Source: Ailanthus altissimus
Taxonomy: Eukaryota > Streptophyta > Magnoliopsida > Sapindales > Simaroubaceae
Direction: 5' to 3'
Assembly (NCBI GenBank): GCA_946807835.1
Contig: OX327694.1
Coordinates: forward strand, 6,150,001 to 6,214,000
DNA length: 64,000 nucleotides
In this document: positions 57,911 through 64,000 of the stretch, one piece after another
Layout of the letters: the number at the start of each line of letters is the position of its first letter
Position numbering within the stretch: position 1 is the stretch's first letter
Notes under the pieces: model-generated
The model's input: only the letters and a program-made list of their open reading frames with translations
Told to the model about the DNA's origin: nothing
Databases searched by the model: none
Made by a program: the position numbers and the translations under genes

Positions 57911-60056
57911 TGTTGTTAGAATTTAATATACCTGAATGTATGCATGTACTATTATGCTTATAACCTAAATACGTATCAAATACAAATTTATACGTAGGGA
58001 AAATATAAAATATACAATAAACACAATAATCAAATATATTAATCACATTAATATATTAGTAAGGTTGAGAACTCACCTCAACGTGTAACGTTATACACGT
58101 ATTATTTTTTCCTGGAGTTCACATGGAGACCAACTCGTTGGCAGTTCTAGTCACCAATACGGCGAGCTTAGTGAGCTAGAACAACAGCCCTATACGCAGC
58201 ACTGGGTTTAATTCTTAAACTCAAAAATGGCTGATGTGTTTTTATCATTTTCTTCAAAAGGATAAAAAATAGAGAGTTTGAAGCAATCCACCATTACTTC
58301 AATTGGAACCATAGGAAAAAATGAAACACTTTTTTTTTTCTTTTCTTTTTTTCTTTTCCTTTTTCTTTCTTCTTCTCTATTTCTCTGCTTTTTCTCTCTG
58401 TTAAAATGGCCAACACACCTTCACTTTCTCATCTCTCTCTCTCTCTTTCTATCTATATATATATATAAAATAAAATATTAATATAATATAATATATAATA
58501 ATAATAAAATAATCATAATGGGTGCCAACTATTTGGCACCTAAAATATAATATTATTATATATAATTTAATAATATAAAATATAATATAAAAGATAGACA
58601 TTTTGATTATTTAACAATTAAATAATCAAAGTATGAAATGACCGTTTTGTCATTTATAAATAGTTACCAAGTCTATCCCCTAGTGGGTCTCATCAAATCC
58701 GCACTTAAGTAAACTCAACCGATGGTCTACAATGCACCACGTGTCATTATATAATTAGTAAATAATAATTATTGACTAATTATTGTATTTAACACTTAAA
58801 TACAGATATGCACACATTTCTGTGGTATTGTTGAATATTACTAGATTAAATACTTTAATCCGGCACGCTGCCCCAATACACAACGAGTACACTTCATATC
58901 GCGGGACTCCCTAAGTCCACGCCCGATTCGTCAAATGGAACTATTTCATGAGTCCGTGAGCAATGCCCCACGCACACGTCGGGGATATACAAATCAACGT
59001 GTTGAACCATACAAGCTAAGGTTACAACACAGACGTATAGTTCTTCCGTCATGATATCCTGAATGTACAGGGATATAGATTATCACCGTCAAATTTCGTA
59101 ATGCTCATCCATGTTTTATCTCCAGACTTGTATCTCACAGAACAATATGTGCAAACTCATTTGCCATAGTTTGCACATATTGTTCTACCCTGGCAGAACT
59201 CTTCCCCAAGATTGATGTTTATGGCCATAAAACTTTTCGAGATACAGTCTCGAAGCATTTGGATATCGAACTCCTTATACGAGCTGACGAATTTCATATC
59301 TGTACACACCAGACTCCATAAGCATCAGATCATACCCAGCGACACCCAGCGGTCACACTATGAAAGGTCTGAGATATGCGTGGAATTAAAGCAAGGTGGA
59401 TCACTTACAAGCCCAACATGGCACTCAAGTCAAAGGACCACGTATACTACTTAACTCGAGAGGACCATTCGTTGACGGCTTATATAGGATGTCTATCGAA
59501 GGCCCTCGTAAGTCTGTCCTATATCCAGTCCTAATTGGATACCCATATGTCAATACGAGCTCCAAGCTCACAGTCGATTAAACGACCACCTATACCCTAT
59601 AGGTACGATATATGCTAATCTATGTATAAAGATATCCACCGACAGACCCGCATCGGCGAAAATAGATTAGGGACAATTATTCGAGAACATACTTTCGCAA
59701 CTAGCATTTTCTGGCACCCAATTGCAACTCTTGCAACTATGCAGTTACTAGTATATTCCTAGGTCTATGTCTTATTACAAATAAGACTTTAACTCTTGGA
59801 TCTGCTAAGTATTATAACCAGCTAACACTTAACTGTGCTAGCATTTAGCATTTATATCTCTTAATGTGGCTAACTATGAGCCCTTATCTAAACTTCTTTA
59901 GATCTGATTTAAACTCTTTTAGATCGTACAATGTCTGTAATATTACATACATAGTACCATATTAATGAGTATTAGCCAATTTATTAGGAATGTACACTTA
60001 TATAAATACACAAGTATATGTACATTCAGAGATAACACGTAAACACCGACCTAACA
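57911..60056 (-). mobile_element. 2.15-kb solo-LTR-like repeat (copy C)
   Basis: On the minus strand it begins TGTTAGGTCGGTG and ends CTAACAACA. Perfect 5-bp direct repeats AAAGG flank it (57906-57910 and 60057-60061). The sequence follows copy B in reverse complement. The 5-bp duplication and TG...CA ends fit a solo LTR. It contains a perfect 19-bp hairpin at 59139-59186 and no convincing ORF. Confidence 0.82.
59139..59186. repeat. perfect 19-bp inverted repeat with 10-nt loop
   Basis: AGAACAATATGTGCAAACT (59139-59157) is exactly complementary to 59168-59186, with a 10-nt loop. It lies inside copy C of the LTR-like repeat. Confidence 0.9.
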
Positions 60057-60939
60057 AAAGGAGCACAACTGCTGAAAATACTACATCATCTATTGCATCT
60101 GATGCATAAGATTAGTTTAGACCTGATTAACCCTCCTAAATAGCTGCTCTTAGTCTCAATCCATTCTATTTCATCAATATAGCTTCAGTACGATTAATTC
60201 TCTATCGTATTTGTTCTTATAATTGTTCAATCTGTTATGCAATATCATGATTTTGCAGTTAGTCAATAACTTTTGTGCATGCATTAATTAAGCTAATAAA
60301 AAAACATAATATATTGTTGCTCCAGACACTAATAGGTCTGCTTTTTTATGACCACAATCTTTGACATCCACATCATCACCTGTAGGGTTAGTAAAATTGA
60401 TAAAACCCCTCAAGCTCTCACTTTTTGTCGAACTATAAAATTGTGGCAAGTTCTTATCATAGTTATTGGCAGGAATCCCCATATGCATGATTAATCAAAT
60501 GGCGTCCTTTTTCTCCTTAGTATATTTCAGTATTAACTTACAATGTACCAAAAAAATCTATAGTAATATATTAAAATTAGGTTGCACATACTACGAAATA
60601 AGAATTATATAATTAGATATCAATTGATTAAAAACATACTAAACCCTTTTCTAAAATTCTCTCTTTTATGGTTATGTATATTGAAGTCCTTTTGCTCCTC
60701 CAATTCAAAATATGAGGAAGCTGTCACCACAACGAATACCAAAAATCTTACTACAGAGAGTAATGGCCTCGTAAATCCATACTTGAGATAATTTTAAAAT
60801 GTTAATTGATTATAAATAAAAATAAATGATTAAGATCAACATAAACAAACAAATTATTACCCCACCTAGAATACGTGTGTAAACCTATACATGTTATACT
60901 TCTTTATCCCACTCTTCACGGGGGCTTCTCTTATTTTGA

Positions 60940-61340
60940 CTAACTTATGGAAGGCCACCTTACTGAGTGAGTCACAAAGTACACTCTATGCAATGTTGTC
61001 CCTTGGATACTTATTGAACTCATCAATATTATCCATTATAATTAGAAAAAAAATTGAATCCCTTTAGGTTTGATGTGTGGGATCAAAACATGATGAATAA
61101 AATAAAATAAACTCAACTTCGTTATGTCTTCATCGTCGAATTACTCTAAATCAAGAGAATCATATCAAATATCAACAAACGTGTAGCTCAACTTCTTTCT
61201 ACCAAAAAGAACATCTCCCATAAGCGACTACCTAATTTTCTCTCTAACTCTCAAAGGGACAAGTAATTTTCCATCTTTAACTTAGTAATAAAAATAAACT
61301 CCTTTCGAAAGAATCGAATGCACTTATTATCAATGTGAAA
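60940..61340 (-). pseudogene. DUF1985-type fragment
   Basis: Minus-strand pieces LDNFDEFNKYPRDN and NKCIRFFRKEFIF...KMENY align with the DUF1985 gene of the first MULE (17500-17890), where KMGEYPTMRHLL is preserved. Stops break the frame. Confidence 0.6.
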
Positions 61341-61620
61341 CCACATCTCCTCGTATAAATTATAGGTCTCTACCTCATGCAACAAAATTAAAGGACCAAA
61401 ATACTGAAGAATGAAATATTTGGCATATCAAAACATATTCCATATAAGTCTGCCAAAATAACTGCTTCTAATTAAGCATCAGTTTCTTTTTTATAACATT
61501 CAAGGCCCATATCTTCAAACAATACATAATAGATGTATGAAAGAATTCATTCTTGAAAATTCTATATTGTCTGGAGATATTATTCTTCCTGTAAAACTAT
61601 ATAAATAATAGAATTAAAAT

Positions 61621-63440
61621 AATAATTAATAAATAACAAACATATATATTAAATTAAACAACTTCAAGCAAACATACATATCAAACAAACACACATTATT
61701 ATCTTATTTTTTAAAATTATAATTAATTTATATTTTTAAAACAGTGATTTAATTTAATTAAATCAATTATTATATTGTGTATTGATTTAATTTAATCAAT
61801 TACTATGATTAATTTTATATTTTTAAATTTGGAAACTAATAACAAACTTTTATTTTTTAAAGATTAATTTATGAAAAAAAAATTATTGATATTTTTAACA
61901 TTTTTTCTTATTTTAAATTCAATTTAAAAAAATTTAAAAAGATTGTCATGTAGCAGACAGTGGGTGCGCCATATGGTGCGCACAGTGCTTCCAAATGCCA
62001 TGTGTACATCGTACGGCGCCCATGTGATTGATGCTATACTAGCTAAGTGCAAACGCGTGCTATTGTATCAAGTAATATAGGATTTTAAGTCCAAGTATCA
62101 ATCCCACAAGAAATATGCTATCTAATTCTATAAATCAATTACTAAAATCGTACCTACTTGAATTTTATTTAGAAAATCACAATCTGAAATTTAATTAACT
62201 AATCTAACTCCATTAATTAAACTAAACAACAATAAAGGGTATAATTCACAAATAAAGATAATCTAGGGTTTTGACTTGTCCCCTAGTATTTAATTAGATT
62301 TATTAACCTCTTAGTTAATCAATTAATATCAATTGTTGGCTTAGACATTAATCTCATCAAAAGCTTCTGTCGTTGGTCGAGTGACTATATTACACATTCT
62401 AACAATTACCTATATGTCTATGGTAATCAAATCAGAATGTAATTCATTAAGATCAAGTCTAAATTATACCATATATGTTACCTAGGTATATGTCTATCCT
62501 AGTATAGTTGTTACCCTATGATCATGCATCAAACTATTCTAGGCTAAACACATAAATCCCTCCGTTGAGTTCATCATGGTTCCTTAATCATTCAAAATAT
62601 TTATCAGGTATAATAAAAGCATTAGACACAAGATAGAATGAATCAATTGAATGTATCAAGTTCATAAACTAAAAATTAACACAATCCAAATCCATACTAG
62701 GTTTACACAGTTTAACCCTAGATGAATAATTTAGCCCATCACAAAATCAAAAGTATTTAACCAATTCATAAAGATCAATAAGAATAAGAACATAATGATA
62801 AAGGAAGAGAAGAAAGTGACTCTTTGATGTGCTTCTCGCTCAATCTTGGTTCTTCAATCTTTGCCTTTGATATTTGATTTTGTTGTGAATTCTTTATCTA
62901 AGTTTTTGCCTCTTTTCTTTTTTTTCCTCTCCGCTTAATTAGGGTTTTTGGCCATCTATTTATATGTTTATGTCATCAAATTAGGGTTAAAAATCAAATA
63001 TAAGTCAGGTTAGGATTACCATTTATTAGTTACTGTAACAAAAATATTGTCCATGCGCTATTGTTCACTATTACTGTTTTTGCACCGCAATGCTGAATTC
63101 TGGGCACTGCGGCGTGTAGAAACTGTTTTAGGTGCGCGGTGCTCATTTCTGGGTACTACAGTACTGGATATTGTAGCATATCACTGTAGCTCATACGGTA
63201 GTAGGTACTGTAGCAATTTGATATTTTTGGCTTATTTCATTAGAGTTTAGACCATATTTACTTCATTGATTCCAAACCTACAATAATAATAATAAAATAC
63301 ATTAAAAGCCAATAGTCTTAATTTCTATGAATGAATATTAAGTTTAGAAGATAAAAATATTAGACTTAATTAATCCATATCATCATGCTTTTGTGGTGCA
63401 TGGGCAGAAAATATTTCGTGTAGGCATTTTATGTGTGAAA
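61621..63440. other. non-coding, possible LTR-retrotransposon debris
   Basis: From about 62040 the text 'caagtaatataggattttaa' and 'ccaagtatcaatcccacaag' resembles the 'saturated spacer' seen near LTRs of plant gypsy elements. 63100-63230 repeats 'tactgtagca'-like motifs. No coding domains or defined ends. Confidence 0.3.
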
Positions 63441-64000
63441 TATTTCGGTATAGATGACGGCTAACGATTGTTGGTATTTGAGAGTGTATTTCAAATAAAC
63501 AAATATAAAATCAAGTAATATAGTAGAGAAAAAGAGCTGAAAATAAAGATAAGGGGAAGCGCCCAAGCCGTAGGAGGCTTGGGCACTGCGGCGCTTAACT
63601 TTCTAGACTGAGCTCCGTGGAGCCCAATCAGGCGCCAAGGTGCCCAGGCTTGGAGTTGTAACTCTCCAAGGAGTCACCTACCCCTTTTAATAGGTATGAC
63701 CTTTCAAAGAGATGTTGTGTCTCCCCGAAGAGACACTTGAACTCTATAAATATTGCATGCACACTTGAATCAAATTAATGAACTTTTCTTCTCATTCTTT
63801 AATCTAAACTTTATTTTATCAACCATTTTAATAAGTACACACTTGTTGTCCAAGAAAAATATATTTGGTGTGCACCTTTATATTCTCTAATGAGTCATTG
63901 AATCTTGAAATTATCATACCTTGTAACCCAAGTGTACCTTAATTATTATCAATTATAGGGATAGAAATAATTTAAGGACAGTGTTAAGCATACCTTGACT
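63441..64000. other. possible LTR or promoter-like segment at window end
   Basis: Holds a GC-richer block (63556-63660: 'aagcgcccaagccgtaggag' and 'cttgggcactgcggcgct'), paired 'tctccaaggag' and 'tctccccgaagaga' hairpins, and a TATA-like 'ctctataaatattgc' near 63745. This looks like an LTR promoter region, but no partner LTR is visible. Confidence 0.3.

Larger units (their letters stand above)
55270..61620 (-). mobile_element. second DUF1985/Ulp1 MULE remnant, split by a solo LTR
   Basis: The ends are not defined. Minus-strand coding blocks match those of the MULE at 7484-18694 in the same order. A DUF1985 part is at about 60940-61330 (LDNFDEFNKYPRDN; VSHIDNKCIRFFRKEF...KMENY). A Ulp1-like part is at 55555-55870 (FVSINYKQEYWIVVKENIM, then HQKIIIYDFSLNGHANG), and LETRSFL lies near 55300. 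No transposase was found. The element is interrupted by a 190-bp MITE (55437-55626), a TIR element (56665-57095) and the solo-LTR-like repeat at 57911-60056. Confidence 0.65.

Overview
This window reads as nuclear DNA of a flowering plant, most likely a eudicot. It is AT-rich, its genes have GT-AG introns, it carries plant-specific families (wound-induced DUF3774 polypeptides, a VAP4-type MSP protein, VPS18), and it is crowded with plant transposons. No species can be named from sequence alone. There are no CRISPR arrays, operons or prokaryotic features.

Only two protein genes look intact: a seven-exon VAP4/MAMI-like gene (21085-25612, +) and a small single-exon wound-induced polypeptide gene (44206-44469, +). 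Two more wound-induced genes (4202-4468 and 5361-5678, +) are each broken by one apparent point change, an internal TAG and a lost ATG. A long multi-exon VPS18 pseudogene (45445-53431, -) carries several stops, frameshifts and splice-site losses. It is split by about 1.7 kb of plant-mitochondrial-type DNA.

Layout. 1-3822: 5' part of a minus-strand Ty3/gypsy element whose LTR plus primer-binding site is duplicated in tandem. 3823-5700: the two broken wound-induced genes. 7484-18694: a large Mutator-like element (MULE) with about 84-bp terminal inverted repeats, a decayed transposase (+) and a DUF1985/Ulp1-type gene (-). A complete 5.6-kb gypsy element sits inside its transposase gene. 18695-21084: AT-rich spacer with MITE-like hairpins. 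21085-25612: VAP gene, with a SINE in intron 4. 26955-27825: non-autonomous hAT-type element. 30692-40601: a pol-less Tat-like LTR element with gag on the minus strand and an antisense ORF, itself invaded by a 2.16-kb solo-LTR-like repeat. 42300-43893: inverted-repeat elements, a tRNA-like SINE segment and a 293-bp tandem duplication upstream of the intact wound-induced gene. 45445-53431: VPS18 pseudogene with organellar insert. 55270-61620: a second DUF1985/Ulp1 MULE remnant, split by a second 2.15-kb solo-LTR-like repeat with a perfect 5-bp target duplication. 62030-64000: non-coding, LTR-like sequence running out of the window.

The main interest lies in insertion history (nested elements with readable target duplications) and gene decay. 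I did not find a convincing new biochemical system. The strongest unusual items are the VPS18 pseudogene carrying mitochondrial-type DNA, the tandem LTR-PBS unit, the Tat-like element with an antisense ORF and no pol, and a 2.1-kb LTR family with a 19-bp perfect hairpin.
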